Positions 35,757 to 47,666 of a stretch of DNA of 64,000 bases are shown piece after piece. Position 1 is the first letter of the stretch; each line of letters begins with the position of its first letter. Location of the stretch: the NCBI RefSeq assembly GCF_017299535.1, contig NZ_CP071238.1, positions 1,178,001 through 1,242,000 on the forward strand, in the 5' to 3' direction. Both the position numbers and the translations under genes were made by a program. The notes below the pieces were generated by a model that did not search any database, was not told the DNA's origin, and saw only the letters and a list, made by a program, of their open reading frames with translations. Origin of the DNA: Serratia marcescens subsp. marcescens ATCC 13880. GTDB taxonomy: Bacteria > Pseudomonadota > Gammaproteobacteria > Enterobacterales > Enterobacteriaceae.

Positions 35757-38339
35757 TTAACCCACAACCAGGTTAAGCAGTTTGCCCGGAACGTAGATCA
35801 CTTTACGAATCGTGACGCCGTCCAGATATTTAGCCACCAGATGCTCTTCGGCAGCGCGCGCGCGCACTTGCTCTTCGGTCGCATCGGCAGATACGGTGAT
35901 TTTAGCGCGAACCTTGCCGTTCACCTGCACCACCACCAGCTTGGAGTCCTCGACCATCGCCTGCTCGTCGGCAACCGGCCATGGCGCGGTGTCCACGTCG
36001 CCTTCGCCACCCAACGCCTGCCACAGGGTGAAGCACACGTGCGGGGTGAACGGATACAGCATGCGAACCACGGCCAGCAGCGCTTCCTGCAGCAGCGCGC
36101 GATCCTGCTCGCTCTCCTGCGGCGCGCGGGCCAGCTTGTTCATCAGCTCCATCACGGCGGCGATCGCGGTGTTGAAGGTCTGACGGCGGCCGATATCGTC
36201 GGTCACCTTGGCGATGGTTTTGTGCAGATCGCGGCGCAGCGCTTTCTGATCTTCGTTCAGCGCCGCCACGTCCAGCGGCTGCACCGCGCCTTTTTCCACG
36301 TGATCGTAGGCCAGTTTCCACACGCGTTTCAGGAAGCGGTTAGCCCCTTCCACGCCGGATTCCTGCCACTCCAGCGTCATTTCTGCCGGTGAAGCGAACA
36401 TCATGAACAGACGCACGGTGTCCGCGCCGTATTTTTCCACCATCTCCTGCGGGTCGATGCCGTTGTTCTTCGACTTCGACATTTTGCTCATGCCAGCATA
36501 GACCAGTTCACGGCCTTGCGGATCGGTGGCTTTAATGATGCGGCCTTTGTCGTCGCGCTCGACGGTGGCGTCAACCGGGGATACCCAGACGCGTTCGCCG
36601 CTGTTGCCGGTGTAGTAGAAGGCGTCGGCCAGCACCATGCCCTGGCACAGCAGGCGCTTGGCCGGCTCGTCGGAATCCACCAGGCCCGCATCGCGCATCA
36701 GCTTGTGGAAGAAGCGGAAGTACATCAGGTGCATGATGGCGTGTTCGATGCCGCCGATATATTGATCGACCGGCAGCCAGTAGTTGGCGGCGGCCGGATC
36801 CAGCATGCCCTGGTCATACTGCGGGCAGGTGTAGCGCGCGTAGTACCAGGAAGACTCCATAAAGGTGTCGAAAGTGTCGGTTTCGCGCAGCGCCGGCTGG
36901 CCGTCGACGGTGGTCTTCGCCCACTCAGGGTCGGCCTTGATCGGGCTGGTGATGCCGTCCATGACCACGTCTTCCGGCAGGATCACCGGCAGTTGGTCTT
37001 CCGGCGTCGGCATCACGGTGCCATCTTCCAGCGTCACCATCGGGATTGGCGCGCCCCAGTAACGCTGGCGGGAAACGCCCCAGTCGCGCAGACGGTAGTT
37101 GACCTTGCGTTGGCCGACGCCTTTGGCGACCAGTTTGTCGGCGATGGCGTTGAAGCCGGCTTCATTGTCCAGACCGTCGAACTCGCCGGAGTTGAACAGC
37201 GCGCCTTTGTCGGTCATCGCTTCGGCGCTTACGTCAGGCTGGCTGCCGTCGAGGTTCAGGATCACCGGTTTGATCGGCAAATCATATTTGGTGGCGAATT
37301 CCCAGTCGCGCTGGTCGTGCGCCGGTACCGCCATCACGGCGCCGGTGCCGTATTCCATCAGCACGAAGTTGGCGACCCACACCGGCAGCTTCTCGCCGCT
37401 CAACGGGTGGACAACGAACAGGCCGGTCGGCATGCCTTTCTTCTCCATCGTCGCCATTTCGGCTTCGGCAACTTTGGTGTTGCGGCATTCGTCGATGAAC
37501 TCGGTCAGCGCCGGATTGTTGCGCGCGCCCTGTTGCGCCAGCGGGTGGCCCGCGGCGACCGCCACGTAGGTGGCGCCCATGAAGGTGTCCGGGCGGGTGG
37601 TGTAAACCGTCAACTTCTCTTCGCTGTCCGCCACGTCGAAGGTGATTTCCACGCCTTCGGAGCGGCCAATCCAGTTGCGCTGCATGGTTTTCACCTGCTC
37701 CGGCCAGCTTTCCAGCGTGTCCAGATCGTTCAGCAGCTGATCGGCGTAAGCGGTGATTTTGATGAACCACTGCGGGATCTCTTTACGCTCGACCTTGGTG
37801 TCGCAGCGCCAGCAGCAGCCGTCGATAACTTGTTCGTTGGCCAGCACGGTCAGATCGTGCGGACACCAGTTCACCGCCGAAGTCTTCTTGTAGACCAGGC
37901 CTTTTTCATACAGTTTGGTGAAGAACCACTGTTCCCAGCGATAGTATTCCGGCTGGCAGGTGGCGATTTCGCGATCCCAGTCGTAGCCGAAGCCCAGCAG
38001 TTTCAACTGGTTCTTCATGTATTCGATGTTGTCGTAGGTCCACGGGGCCGGCGCGGTGTTGTTTTTCACCGCCGCGCCTTCCGCCGGCAAGCCGAACGCA
38101 TCCCAGCCGATCGGCTGCAGTACGTTTTTGCCCAGCATGCGCTGATAGCGCGAGATCACGTCGCCGATAGTGTAGTTACGAACGTGGCCCATGTGCAGTC
38201 GGCCGGACGGGTAAGGCAGCATGGATAGGCAGTAGTACTTTTCCTTGCTGTCGTCTTCGGTAACTTTGAAAGTCTGCTTCTCTTGCCAGTGAAGCTGTAC
38301 GTTCGATTCTATGTCTTCTGGACGGTATTGCTCTTGCAT
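35757..38339 (-). CDS. leuS: leucyl-tRNA synthetase
   Basis: 860 residues, same as E. coli. Class I HIGH-type motif in [17 protein letters not shown] near residue 43, CP1 editing domain in the middle ([16 protein letters not shown]), and KMSKS in [12 protein letters not shown] near 620. First gene of the leuS-lptE-holA-nadD operon. A 286-bp leader and promoter region lies upstream. Confidence 0.98.
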   Translation of the reverse strand: MQEQYRPEDIESNVQLHWQEKQTFKVTEDDSKEKYYCLSMLPYPSGRLHMGHVRNYTIGDVISRYQRMLGKNVLQPIGWDAFGLPAEGAAVKNNTAPAPWTYDNIEYMKNQLKLLGFGYDWDREIATCQPEYYRWEQWFFTKLYEKGLVYKKTSAVNWCPHDLTVLANEQVIDGCCWRCDTKVERKEIPQWFIKITAYADQLLNDLDTLESWPEQVKTMQRNWIGRSEGVEITFDVADSEEKLTVYTTRPDTFMGATYVAVAAGHPLAQQGARNNPALTEFIDECRNTKVAEAEMATMEKKGMPTGLFVVHPLSGEKLPVWVANFVLMEYGTGAVMAVPAHDQRDWEFATKYDLPIKPVILNLDGSQPDVSAEAMTDKGALFNSGEFDGLDNEAGFNAIADKLVAKGVGQRKVNYRLRDWGVSRQRYWGAPIPMVTLEDGTVMPTPEDQLPVILPEDVVMDGITSPIKADPEWAKTTVDGQPALRETDTFDTFMESSWYYARYTCPQYDQGMLDPAAANYWLPVDQYIGGIEHAIMHLMYFRFFHKLMRDAGLVDSDEPAKRLLCQGMVLADAFYYTGNSGERVWVSPVDATVERDDKGRIIKATDPQGRELVYAGMSKMSKSKNNGIDPQEMVEKYGADTVRLFMMFASPAEMTLEWQESGVEGANRFLKRVWKLAYDHVEKGAVQPLDVAALNEDQKALRRDLHKTIAKVTDDIGRRQTFNTAIAAVMELMNKLARAPQESEQDRALLQEALLAVVRMLYPFTPHVCFTLWQALGGEGDVDTAPWPVADEQAMVEDSKLVVVQVNGKVRAKITVSADATEEQVRARAAEEHLVAKYLDGVTIRKVIYVPGKLLNLVVG

Positions 38340-38625
38340 GGCGGCCGGTGGTCCTGTAGGTGTAAACCGTTGCCCCGGTCAGAGGCAACGCAATGAACAT
38401 TTAGTATTCGTAGATCCGCATAGCATAGCTGATAAGACCTCCCGGCAACAACTCCAAGCGCCTGACTCGGCGCATTTAAAAAAAACGCCGTCATGACGCG
38501 GCTCACAACCTGCGGATCCCGCGTCTTGCCAAGTGGCATCAGTCATTTACGGCTAAAATAAGAACAAGTAGCTTAGGGGGGATCCCTACAGCCAAGTCCG
38601 GCGCAGCGTTTATCGAGGAGAGTCT

Positions 38626-39108
38626 ATGAACAAGGTTGCTCAGTATTACCGCGAATTGGTGGCATCGTTGAGCGAACGCCTGAAAAACGGCGAACGCGAT
38701 ATCGATGAACTGGTGGCCAGCGCGGAGCGGCGCTTGAACGAGGCCGAAGATTTGACCCGCGACGAAGTGCGGCAGGTGACGCAGGCGGTGCGGCGCGATC
38801 TGGAAGAGTTCGCGCGCAGCTATCAGGAGAGCCGGGACGAGTTTACCGACAGCGTGTTTATGCGCGTGATCAAAGAGAGCCTGTGGCAGGAACTGGCGGA
38901 TATCACCGACAAAACCCAGCTGGAGTGGCGCGAGGTGTTCAAGGATGTCAGCCACCACGGCGTTTACCACAGCGGTGAAGTGGTGGGGCTGGGCAACCTG
39001 GTGTGCGAGCAGTGTCACTACCATCTGGCGTTTTACACGCCGGAGGTGCTGCCGCTCTGTCCGAAATGCGGTCACGACCAGTTCCAGCGCCGGCCGTTTG
39101 AACCGTGA
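38626..39108 (+). CDS. ybeL: zinc-ribbon DUF1451 protein YbeL
   Basis: 160 residues. The N-terminal two thirds is charged and helical (ERLKNGERDIDELVASAERRL), the C-terminus a zinc ribbon CEQCHYHLAF...LPLCPKCGHD. Function not known. Divergent from leuS as in E. coli. Good GGAG ribosome site. Confidence 0.93.
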   Translation: MNKVAQYYRELVASLSERLKNGERDIDELVASAERRLNEAEDLTRDEVRQVTQAVRRDLEEFARSYQESRDEFTDSVFMRVIKESLWQELADITDKTQLEWREVFKDVSHHGVYHSGEVVGLGNLVCEQCHYHLAFYTPEVLPLCPKCGHDQFQRRPFEP

Positions 39109-39148
39109 TGACGTTCCCCGGCAGGGCGGGGAACGCTAAGGCCGGCGT

Positions 39149-39874
<726 letters not shown>

Positions 39875-40001
39875 CTAATCGGTAACGATGTCAGTCGGTG
39901 TAAACGCATGGTAGAGGCAAGCCATGAACAGTGATAGCGCAAAAATTCGCTGAGTTAAATCAAAAAAGTTGAATGAGGGGCGCGAGCGCGCCCCGATAGG
40001 A

Positions 40002-40934
40002 TCAATAACGCGCTACGCGCTCGGCCAGCAGATCGATAAAGCCCTCGCGGTTGATGCCGGTCAGCACTTCCACGTTGGCCGCATTGCCGGTTTGCTGGAA
40101 ATAGTCCACCACCGTCATGCCGACGGTGTAGTCCCCTTTGGTCTCCACGCCGACCCAGCGTTCTACGCCGGTGAACAGCTGCGGCGCCAGCAGCCAGGCG
40201 ATGGTGCAGGGATCGTGCATCGCTGCGCCGGGCAAGCCGCGCGGATGGCTGAGGTACAGCGGCAGGTAAAAATCGAGCATCTCCGCGACCGCCTGCGCGA
40301 CCGGATTGTCTATCTGGCGAATGCGCTCGATATCCTGCGGCAACACCAGCGCCTGATGGGTGACGTTCAGCCCGGCCATGGTCAGCGGCACCCCGGATTT
40401 CAGCACCATTTCGGCGGCTTCGGGATCGACGAAGATGTTGAACTCCGCCACCGGCGTGGTATTGCCGGCGTTCATGCCGCCGCCCATGAATACGATGCGC
40501 TCGATGCGGCTTTTCAGCTCGGCGTGCTGGGCCAACAGCAGGGCGATGTTGGTCATCGGGCCGGTCACCACCAGGGTGATCGGCTGCGGGCTGGCGCGCA
40601 GCAGGTCGGCGATCAGCTCAACGGCGCCCCGGGGATCGGGTTTGAGGGTCGGCGTCGGCAGGTGGGTGTTGCCCATGCCGGTTTTGCCGTGGACATAGTC
40701 GGCGATCACCAGCTCGCGCATCAGCGGGCCGCCGGCGCCGGCGGCGACCGGGATGTCCTCGCGCTGCATCAGGGTCAGCAGGCCCAGCGCGTTATGCAGG
40801 GTTTTCTCCGGCGTCTGGTTGCCGGCGGAGGTGGTAATGGCTTTGACGTCCAGCTCCGGCGAACGCAGCGCCATGGCCAGCGCGATGGCGTCGTCGAGGC
40901 CGGGATCGCAATCGATGATAATAGGGCGGGGCAT
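40002..40934 (-). CDS. rihA: pyrimidine-specific ribonucleoside hydrolase RihA
   Basis: 310 residues of the nucleoside hydrolase family: calcium-binding [12 protein letters not shown] at the N-terminus, [26 protein letters not shown], and a late HDPCTIAW. Cleaves cytidine and uridine to base plus ribose. ATG 40934 has GAGGAGA; an earlier in-frame start lacks one. Position between ybeL and gltL agrees with E. coli rihA. Confidence 0.95.
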   Translation of the reverse strand: MPRPIIIDCDPGLDDAIALAMALRSPELDVKAITTSAGNQTPEKTLHNALGLLTLMQREDIPVAAGAGGPLMRELVIADYVHGKTGMGNTHLPTPTLKPDPRGAVELIADLLRASPQPITLVVTGPMTNIALLLAQHAELKSRIERIVFMGGGMNAGNTTPVAEFNIFVDPEAAEMVLKSGVPLTMAGLNVTHQALVLPQDIERIRQIDNPVAQAVAEMLDFYLPLYLSHPRGLPGAAMHDPCTIAWLLAPQLFTGVERWVGVETKGDYTVGMTVVDYFQQTGNAANVEVLTGINREGFIDLLAERVARY

Positions 40935-41005
40935 GTTCTTTCTCCTCTGTTTGTTATCCAGCGAGCATCGGATCAAAACCGGGGAGAAACAAGCGCTTTT
41001 AGTGC

Positions 41006-41039
41006 CGGGAGAAAAGATGCGCCCCTGGCGGGGCGCATC
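41006..41039 (-). terminator. terminator of the glt operon
   Basis: GATGCGCCCC (41016-41025) and GGGGCGCATC (41030-41039), perfect 10-bp stem, followed on the minus strand by TTTTCTC. It lies just after the gltL stop. Confidence 0.85.
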
Positions 41040-41047
41040 GAGAGAGT

Positions 41048-41773
41048 TTAGTGCAGGATCTTGGCCAGGAAGTCCTTGGCGCGATCGGACTCGGGGTTGT
41101 TGAAGAAATCGTCTTTGTTGCGGTCTTCGACTATTTTGCCTTCGTCCATAAAGATCACCCGATTCGCCACCTTGCGGGCGAAGCCCATTTCGTGGGTTAC
41201 CACCATCATGGTCATGCCTTCGTTCGCCAGTTCGACCATCACGTCCAGCACTTCGTTGATCATTTCCGGATCGAGCGCCGAGGTCGGTTCATCGAACAGC
41301 ATGGCGATAGGATCCATGCACAGCGCGCGGGCGATGGCGACGCGCTGCTGCTGGCCGCCGGACAGCTGGCCGGGGAACTTGTTGGCATGGGCGGAGAGGC
41401 CGACGCGTTCAAGCAGCTTCAGGCCCTTCTCGCGTGAGGCGGTCTTATCGCGCTTGAGCACTTTCACCTGCGCCAGCGTCAGGTTGTCGATGATAGACAG
41501 GTGCGGGAACAGCTCAAAGTGTTGGAACACCATGCCGACTTTGGCACGCAGCTGCGCCAGGTTGGTTTTCTTGTCGTTGACCGGCGTGCCGTTCACCAGG
41601 ATGCTTCCCTGCTGGATCGGCTCGAGGCCGTTGACGGTTTTGATCAGGGTGGACTTGCCGGAACCTGAAGGACCGCAGACGACGACCACTTCGCCTTTTT
41701 TCACTTCGGTGGTGCAATCGGTCAACACTTGGAAGTGACCGTACCACTTGGAAACATTTTTCAGGGATATCAT
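41048..41773 (-). CDS. gltL: glutamate/aspartate ABC transporter ATPase
   Basis: 241 residues: [42 protein letters not shown]. Start [15 protein letters not shown] at 41773; the ATG shares a base with the gltK stop (TGATG). Same length as E. coli GltL. Confidence 0.97.
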   Translation of the reverse strand: MISLKNVSKWYGHFQVLTDCTTEVKKGEVVVVCGPSGSGKSTLIKTVNGLEPIQQGSILVNGTPVNDKKTNLAQLRAKVGMVFQHFELFPHLSIIDNLTLAQVKVLKRDKTASREKGLKLLERVGLSAHANKFPGQLSGGQQQRVAIARALCMDPIAMLFDEPTSALDPEMINEVLDVMVELANEGMTMMVVTHEMGFARKVANRVIFMDEGKIVEDRNKDDFFNNPESDRAKDFLAKILH

Positions 41774-42447
41774 CAAACAGTCCTTTTCTTCAAATAGCTT
41801 ACCAGCGCCGAGGCGGCGAGGCTGATAACAAAATAGACAAAACCGGCGAACAGGATCATTTCAACCTGGGTGCCGTCGCGTTCGCCAATGGTCGACGCGG
41901 TGCGGAAGAAGTCGGCCAGGCTCAGTACGTAAACCAGCGAGGTATCCTGGAACAGTACGATGCCCTGAGTCAGCAGCAGCGGCACCATGGCGCGGAACGC
42001 CTGCGGCAGGATCACCAGCCGCATGGACTGCCAGTGGGTCATGCCCAGCGCCAGCGCGGCGGAGGATTGGCCGCGCGAGATGCTGATGATACCGGCGCGG
42101 ATGATTTCCGAATAATAGGCCGCTTCAAACAGGGAAAAGGCTACCATAGCCGAGATCAGGCGAATATCGGTTTTCGGCGACAGCCCTAGAACCTGTTGTA
42201 ATAAGCTTGGAACCACCAGATAGAACCACAGCAGCACCATCACCAACGGCACCGAGCGGAACAGGTTGACGTACAGGGTGGCGAACCAGCTTATCGGTTT
42301 GAACGGCGACAGACGCATGACCGCCAACACGGTGCCCCACAGGATGCCGACCACGATGGCGGTCACGGTGATCTTCAGCGTGATCACCATGCCTTGCAGC
42401 AGATAAGGGAAGCTTGGGACGATCGACGCCCAGTCAAATTCGTACAT
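41773..42447 (-). CDS. gltK: glutamate/aspartate ABC transporter permease GltK
   Basis: 224 residues, polytopic, with the EAA loop [21 protein letters not shown] contacting GltL. Its ATG shares its first base position with the gltJ stop (42447), so gltJKL is translationally coupled. Confidence 0.97.
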   Translation of the reverse strand: MYEFDWASIVPSFPYLLQGMVITLKITVTAIVVGILWGTVLAVMRLSPFKPISWFATLYVNLFRSVPLVMVLLWFYLVVPSLLQQVLGLSPKTDIRLISAMVAFSLFEAAYYSEIIRAGIISISRGQSSAALALGMTHWQSMRLVILPQAFRAMVPLLLTQGIVLFQDTSLVYVLSLADFFRTASTIGERDGTQVEMILFAGFVYFVISLAASALVSYLKKRTV

Positions 42448-43187
42448 TATTTACTCCCCAGGTTGCCAGGCAACTGCACTTTCTTTTCGACCAGACGCAT
42501 AAACAGCATGATAACGGCGTTGATGCCGATATAAGCCAGAGTGATGGCGGTAAAGGATTCATAGGCGTGTGCGGAGTAATCCAACAGCTTACCGGCCTGC
42601 GCGGCCATGTCCACCAGCCCGATGGTGGAGGCGATGGCGGAGTTTTTGACCAGGTTGAGCATTTCCGAGGTCATCGGCGGCACGATCACCCGGTAGGCGT
42701 TCGGCAGCAGCACGTAGCGGTAGGTTTGCGGCAGCGTCAGGCCCATCGCCAACCCGGCGGCTTTCTGGCCGCGCGGCAGGGACTGAATGGCGGCGCGCAC
42801 CTGTTCGCAAACGCGGGCGGCGGTAAACAGCCCCAGGCAGAGCATGGAAGAGACGAAGAACTGCACGTTGGGATCCAGCTCGGTTTTGAACCAGGTACCG
42901 ATATTGGCCGGCAGCAGCTCGGGGATCACCAGATACCAGGTAAAGAATTGCACGATCAGCGGCACGTTGCGGAACAGTTCGACGTAACAGGTGCCGAGGG
43001 TGGAAAGAAAGCGGTTGGGCACGGTACGCAAGATACCGAACAGTGAACCGACGAAGAAAGCGATAATCCAGGCACAGACGGAGAGGGCCACCGTGACCTG
43101 AAAGCCGGACCAGATCCAGCCGAGGTAAGTGGTGTTCCCAAACGGGGCCTGCTGCAGGAAGATACCCCAGTTCCAATCTATTGACAT
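42447..43187 (-). CDS. gltJ: glutamate/aspartate ABC transporter permease GltJ
   Basis: 246 residues, starts [16 protein letters not shown], five transmembrane segments, EAA loop [20 protein letters not shown]. Partner of GltK in the inner membrane. Separated from gltI by 213 bp, where E. coli encodes the small RNA SroC. Confidence 0.97.
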   Translation of the reverse strand: MSIDWNWGIFLQQAPFGNTTYLGWIWSGFQVTVALSVCAWIIAFFVGSLFGILRTVPNRFLSTLGTCYVELFRNVPLIVQFFTWYLVIPELLPANIGTWFKTELDPNVQFFVSSMLCLGLFTAARVCEQVRAAIQSLPRGQKAAGLAMGLTLPQTYRYVLLPNAYRVIVPPMTSEMLNLVKNSAIASTIGLVDMAAQAGKLLDYSAHAYESFTAITLAYIGINAVIMLFMRLVEKKVQLPGNLGSK

Positions 43188-43400
43188 AACAAACTCCGAT
43201 AAACGGGCGCAGGGCGCCGAAGATTGATGACTTGATGAGCGCCGATCGCCGCGCGGCCAGTCTGGCTGGCTTGTTGTGTACGGGTGTCGGTGATGCGCCT
43301 TGGGGAAAATGAGGGAGGGGAACGGCCCCCCTCATTCCTGTCTGTCCCAGTCATCAACTGGGCCGGTTTGGCCTGGCGGCCGCCCCGGCTTTTGTTCTAT
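43188..43400 (-). ncRNA. sroC: gltI-gltJ intercistronic region, positional SroC homologue
   Basis: E. coli cuts the small RNA SroC, a GcvB sponge, from this intercistronic segment. Here the gap is 213 bp and contains an imperfect hairpin at 43308-43336 (AATGAGGG...CCCTCATT) that would partly terminate gltI transcripts. I cannot align the sequence to E. coli SroC by eye, so this is position-based. Confidence 0.4.
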
Positions 43401-44297
43401 TTAGTTCAACGCTTTGTCGTTAGGCTCTTTGAACAGCTGCTTCATGTCATCCGACAGTTCGAAGTTCATGTTGAGGTTTTTCGGTGGAATAGGCTGCTTG
43501 AACCATTTCTCAAACCACTTGGCCGCTTCACCGGAAGTTTGCGCCTGGGCGATGGTGTCATCGACCAGCTTTTTAAACTCAGGATCGTCTTTGCGCAGCA
43601 TGCAGCCGTAGGCTTCTTTCGACTGCGGCGTGCCGATGATTTCCCACTGATCCGGTTTCTTGGCCTTGGCGCGTTCGCCCGCCAGCAGGGCGTCGTCCAT
43701 CATGAAGGCCACCGCGCGGCCGCTTTCCAGGGTACGGAAGGAGTCGCCGTGGTCTTTGGCGCTGATGATGCGCATGTTCATTTTGTCGCTGTCGTTCAGC
43801 TTGTTCAGCAGCACTTCGGAGGTGGTGCCGGAGGTGACTACCACCGGTTTGCCGGCCAGGTCCTTAAAGTCTTTGATATCGGAGCCTTTCTTCACCAGCA
43901 AGCGGGTGCCGACCACGAAAATGGTGTCGGAGAAGGCGGCCTGTTTCTGGCGCTCGAGGTTATTGGTGGTGGAGCCGCACTCGAAATCATAGGTGCCGTT
44001 TTGCAGCAGCGGGATGCGGTTCTGCGAGGTAATCGGCAGCATTTTCACCTGCAGATTCGGCGCATTCAGCTTTTTCTTAACGGCTTCAACGATTTGGTTG
44101 GAGTAGTCCTGAGAGTAGCCCACAACTTTTTGTTGGTTGTCGTAGTAGGAGAACGGCACTGACGATTCGCGGTGGCCGACAACGATCACGCCATTGTCTT
44201 TGATTTTCTTCAGCGTACCGGTCAGGTCTTCCGCGTGCGCCACGCTACCTGCCGCACCGAGCAGCAGTAACGATAACGTCAATTTACGCATTTGCAT
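43401..44297 (-). CDS. gltI: glutamate/aspartate periplasmic binding protein
   Basis: 298 residues. Signal peptide ends GSVAHA|ED; family 3 binding domain with GVIVVGHRESSVPFSYYD, GSTTNNLERQKQAAFSDTIF and DSFRTLESGRAVAFMMDD. Feeds GltJKL. AAAGGAG seven bases before ATG 44297, and a CA-rich element directly upstream of the ribosome site (see separate entry). Confidence 0.97.
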   Translation of the reverse strand: MQMRKLTLSLLLLGAAGSVAHAEDLTGTLKKIKDNGVIVVGHRESSVPFSYYDNQQKVVGYSQDYSNQIVEAVKKKLNAPNLQVKMLPITSQNRIPLLQNGTYDFECGSTTNNLERQKQAAFSDTIFVVGTRLLVKKGSDIKDFKDLAGKPVVVTSGTTSEVLLNKLNDSDKMNMRIISAKDHGDSFRTLESGRAVAFMMDDALLAGERAKAKKPDQWEIIGTPQSKEAYGCMLRKDDPEFKKLVDDTIAQAQTSGEAAKWFEKWFKQPIPPKNLNMNFELSDDMKQLFKEPNDKALN

Positions 44298-44691
44298 GGT
44301 CCAACTCCTTTGCTGTTGTTGTGGCTCTGACTAAAGAGCGTCAGGTTAAATCGACTGTTTATTGCTCAAGTTATAAAGATAGTCTTATGAACTGAACGCT
44401 GTTAAAAAATAACCGATTGTGAACACATTGAAACTAAAATGTTTCATTTTTTGAGACGCCGCGCGCACCAAATTAATGCAACAAAACGTCGGCGCCCCCG
44501 CGCGGTGCGCTTAATGCACCCAAAATGTGCGCAGGTGCGACAAAACGTCAGCAAAAGTAAACCGGCGCGCGTTGTCGCCATAGATAAAAGCAAGGAGTGT
44601 GCCAGCCGCGTTGATTTAACGACGTTTTCTGACTGAGGTGGGGATATTGACGGGAACGCGGGGCGCGGCGGGCGCGCCCCGGCGAAGAGGA
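44298..44691. other. gene-free gltI-lnt interval with NtrC-like repeats
   Basis: About 390 bp. Besides the gltI leader it holds an 18-bp inverted repeat TGAAAC/GTTTCA near 44430 and, at 44464-44552, repeats with TGCACC/GGTGCR character resembling NtrC half-sites: CGCACC-N5-AATGCA at 44464-44480 and TGCACC-N5-TGTGCG at 44515-44531. No sigma-54 -24/-12 element was found. Confidence 0.4.
44311..44324 (-). promoter_or_regulatory. CA-rich GcvB target element in the gltI leader
   Basis: The minus strand reads CACAACAACAGCAA immediately before the AAAGGAG ribosome site. It is complementary to the G/U-rich R1 stretch of GcvB RNA, which represses gltI through a C/A-rich element in Salmonella. Confidence 0.7.
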
Positions 44692-46221
44692 TTATTTGCG
44701 GCGCAAGCCCAACATCAGCGCCCAGCCGCCCAGCAGCAGGGTAATCACCCACAGCGGTGTGGCGCCGAAGCGCGCATAAGGCGTGACGCCGGTGGTCGGC
44801 GTGACCTTCACTTCGAGCACCTGGCGGGTAAACTGCGGGATCTCGGCGATCACCTCGCCGTTCGCATCCACTGCGGCGGTAACGCCGTTATTGGTGCTGC
44901 GCAGCAGCGGCCGGCCGAGCTCCAGCGCCCGCATGCGCGCCATCTGGAAGTGCTGCCACGGGCCGATGGAGTGGCCGAACCAGGCATCGTTGGAGATGGT
45001 CAGCAGGAAGTTGGTGTCCGGGCGGAAGTTATCGCGCACCTGCTGGCCCAGCACGATTTCGTAACAGATGGCCGCCGTCAGGTTGTAGCCGCGTACGCTG
45101 AGCTGCGGCTGCACGTAGTCGCCGCGGCTGAAACCGGACATCGGCAGATTGAAGAACGGCGCGATAGGGCGCAACAGTTCACCCAGCGGCACGAACTCGC
45201 CGAACGGCACCAGGTGATGCTTGTTGTAGCGATCTTTGGCCGGGTAGCTGTACGGCGTCGGTTCGCCCAGCACGATGGCGCTGTTGTATTCCTGCACGCC
45301 TTGCGGGGTGGCGCGCGCATCGACGATGCCGGTGATCAGGCTGCTGTTCTTCGCCCGCATCAGGTCATCCATCATGGTCAGGAAGCCGTTCTGACGCGGC
45401 TCGAAGTCAGGGATGGCGGACTCCGGCCAGATGATGATCGGCGCTTTGCCCATGTAGGGGCGGGTTTCGTCCAGATAGGTTTGCAGCGTGCTGAGCAGAA
45501 TGCTCGGATCCCACTTCATCGACTGGGGAATGTTGCCTTGCACCATGGCGACGTTCACCGCTTTCTCCGGCTGCGGGGCAAACCACTGCAGCTGGCGCAG
45601 CGGCCACGGCAACAGCAGCAGCGCGGCGGCAATCACGGCAGCCGAGAGACGGCGCTGATTGACGGCGTACACCAGCAGGCCGGCGATGGCCATCAGCACA
45701 AAGGTGATGGCGTCGACGCCCAGCAGTGGCGCGATGCCCTTCAGCGGGCCATTGATCTGGCTGTAGCCGAACTGCAGCCACGGGAAGCCGGTCAGCACCC
45801 AGCCGCGCAGGAATTCGGTCACCTGCCACAGCGCCGGCGCGGCGATGGCTAGCCGCCACCAGCGGGTGGCCGGCCACAGGCGCGTCAACAGCCCGGCGAA
45901 CAGCCCGGTATACAGCGACAGGTAAGCGGCGAGCAGTACCACCAGGAAGACGTTGACGGCGAAGGGCATGCCGCCGAAATCGGCGATGCTGACATACACC
46001 CAGTTGATGCCGCTGCCGAACAGCCCGAAGCCCCAGACAAAGCCGAGCAGGGCGGACTGTTTGGTGGTGCGATTGAGGGTAACGGCCAGCAGGCCGAACA
46101 GGGAAACGATGGCCGCGGGCCAGAAGTCGTAGGGCGAGAACGCCAGCGTCCCGCCGGCACCTGACAACAGCGCCAGCAGGGCGCGAACCCGCTGGCGTTC
46201 AAGTAATGAGGCTTTAGCCAT
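44692..46221 (-). CDS. lnt: apolipoprotein N-acyltransferase
   Basis: 509 residues: six or so N-terminal membrane segments, then a nitrilase domain with catalytic Glu in [12 protein letters not shown], Lys in the PFGEFVP region, and Cys in [10 protein letters not shown]. Adds the third acyl chain to lipoproteins such as RlpA and LptE in this window. Seven bases after corC. Confidence 0.97.
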   Translation of the reverse strand: MAKASLLERQRVRALLALLSGAGGTLAFSPYDFWPAAIVSLFGLLAVTLNRTTKQSALLGFVWGFGLFGSGINWVYVSIADFGGMPFAVNVFLVVLLAAYLSLYTGLFAGLLTRLWPATRWWRLAIAAPALWQVTEFLRGWVLTGFPWLQFGYSQINGPLKGIAPLLGVDAITFVLMAIAGLLVYAVNQRRLSAAVIAAALLLLPWPLRQLQWFAPQPEKAVNVAMVQGNIPQSMKWDPSILLSTLQTYLDETRPYMGKAPIIIWPESAIPDFEPRQNGFLTMMDDLMRAKNSSLITGIVDARATPQGVQEYNSAIVLGEPTPYSYPAKDRYNKHHLVPFGEFVPLGELLRPIAPFFNLPMSGFSRGDYVQPQLSVRGYNLTAAICYEIVLGQQVRDNFRPDTNFLLTISNDAWFGHSIGPWQHFQMARMRALELGRPLLRSTNNGVTAAVDANGEVIAEIPQFTRQVLEVKVTPTTGVTPYARFGATPLWVITLLLGGWALMLGLRRK

Positions 46222-46228
46222 GTTGGAT

Positions 46229-47107
46229 TTAATCTTCCAGTTTCGGTGGTGGAGAATCGTCCGGAATTTTTACATGAACCTGGATGATACGTCGACTGTC
46301 GGCCATGGCAACTTTAAATAGGTAACCTTCGATTTCAATGGTTTCCCCGCGCGCCGGCAGGTGGCCGAAGGCCTGCATCACCAGACCGCCGATGGTATCG
46401 ACCTCGTCGTCGCTGAAGTGGGTGCCGAAGGCTTCGTTGAAGTCTTCGATCGGCGCCAGCGCGCGCACGGTGTACATGTGGCGGCTGAGCTGGCGGATAT
46501 CCAGATCGTCTTCGTCGTCGTATTCGTCTTCGATCTCTCCGACGATCAGTTCCAGGATATCTTCGATGGTGACCAGGCCGGACACGCCGCCGAATTCGTC
46601 AATGACAATCGCCATGTGATAGCGCTGGGAGCGGAACTCTTTCAGCATCCGGTCGACGCGCTTGCTTTCCGGCACCACCACCGCGGTGCGCAGCACCTTG
46701 TCGATGCTGAACGGCTCGGAGTCTGCGCGCATGAACGGCAGCAGATCCTTGGCCATCAGGATGCCTTCGATGTGATCTTTGTCTTCGCTGATCACCGGGA
46801 AGCGCGAGTGGGCGGAGTCGATAATCACGTCCAGGCACTCTTCCAGCGTCTGGTTGCGCTTGAGCGTCACCATCTGGGAGCGGGGGATCATGATGTCGCG
46901 CACGCGCTGCTCGGCGATATCCATCACGCCTTCCAGCATGTCGCGGGTATCGGGATCGATCAGGTCGTTTTGTTCGGAATCGCGGATCAGCTCGACCAGA
47001 TCGCCACGGTTTTTGGGCTCGCCGTGGAACAGCTGGTTAAGGATAAGAGTAAAGAACCCCTTCTTGGGACTGGGGCTGTCATTGCTTTGTGAATGGTCGT
47101 CGCTCAT
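46229..47107 (-). CDS. corC: CorC, CBS/CorC_HlyC-domain magnesium-cobalt homeostasis protein
   Basis: 292 residues, equal to E. coli YbeX/CorC when started at 47107 (MSDDHSQ). Two CBS domains ([40 protein letters not shown]) and a C-terminal CorC_HlyC domain. An upstream ATG at 47131 would add eight residues. Part of ybeZ-ybeY-corC-lnt. Confidence 0.95.
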   Translation of the reverse strand: MSDDHSQSNDSPSPKKGFFTLILNQLFHGEPKNRGDLVELIRDSEQNDLIDPDTRDMLEGVMDIAEQRVRDIMIPRSQMVTLKRNQTLEECLDVIIDSAHSRFPVISEDKDHIEGILMAKDLLPFMRADSEPFSIDKVLRTAVVVPESKRVDRMLKEFRSQRYHMAIVIDEFGGVSGLVTIEDILELIVGEIEDEYDDEDDLDIRQLSRHMYTVRALAPIEDFNEAFGTHFSDDEVDTIGGLVMQAFGHLPARGETIEIEGYLFKVAMADSRRIIQVHVKIPDDSPPPKLED

Positions 47108-47192
47108 GGCGTTTTCGTTACTGTCACTCATGTCAGAGTTAAGGGGCGTCAGCGACAGCCCCGCAGAGGGGCTGTAGGGTAAACGGCTGACG

Positions 47193-47666
47193 TCAGACGG
47201 GGTCTTTTTCCGCCAGGTACGGATCAGGATAGCCCAGTCCGTGCATGATTTCGGTTTCCAAAGACTCCATTTCTTCGGCTTCATCGTCTTCGATGTGGTC
47301 ATACCCTAGCAGATGGAGGCTGCCGTGGACAACCATATGCGCCCAGTGGGCCTCCAGCGTTTTGCCTTGCTCAATCGCTTCCTGCTCAACCACCTGACGG
47401 CAGATGATCAGATCGCCGAGCAGCGGCAGCTCGATGCCCGGCGGGGCTTCGAACGGGAAAGAGAGCACGTTGGTCGGCTTGTCTTTGCCGCGGTAGGTCA
47501 GGTTCAGCTCGTGGCTTTCCGCTTCGTCCACCAGACGCACGGTCACCTCGGCCTCTTCCTGAAATTGCGGCAGCACGCCTTCCAGCCAGCGCTGGAAGGT
47601 GGCCTCGTCCGGCAGGCCGTCGCTGCTTTCACAGGCAATCTGCAAATCCAAAATCACCTGGCTCAT
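47193..47666 (-). CDS. ybeY: endoribonuclease YbeY
   Basis: 157 residues with the zinc site [20 protein letters not shown] (HxxxHxxxxxH). Needed for 16S rRNA 3'-end maturation and ribosome quality control. Overlaps ybeZ by 4 bp. Confidence 0.97.
   Translation of the reverse strand: MSQVILDLQIACESSDGLPDEATFQRWLEGVLPQFQEEAEVTVRLVDEAESHELNLTYRGKDKPTNVLSFPFEAPPGIELPLLGDLIICRQVVEQEAIEQGKTLEAHWAHMVVHGSLHLLGYDHIEDDEAEEMESLETEIMHGLGYPDPYLAEKDPV

Noticed and set aside
36516..38228. 570-codon open frame opposite leuS
   Set aside because: Shadow frame on the antisense of a high-G+C essential gene; no ribosome site and composition dictated by leuS codons.
44298..44440. Sigma-54 promoter for gltI
   Set aside because: Searched for the -24 GG / -12 GC core on the minus strand and found no acceptable match.
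47108..47302. Long N-terminal extension of corC
   Set aside because: Overlaps the ybeY end and reads as low-quality basic sequence; the 292-residue form aligns with E. coli from residue 1.
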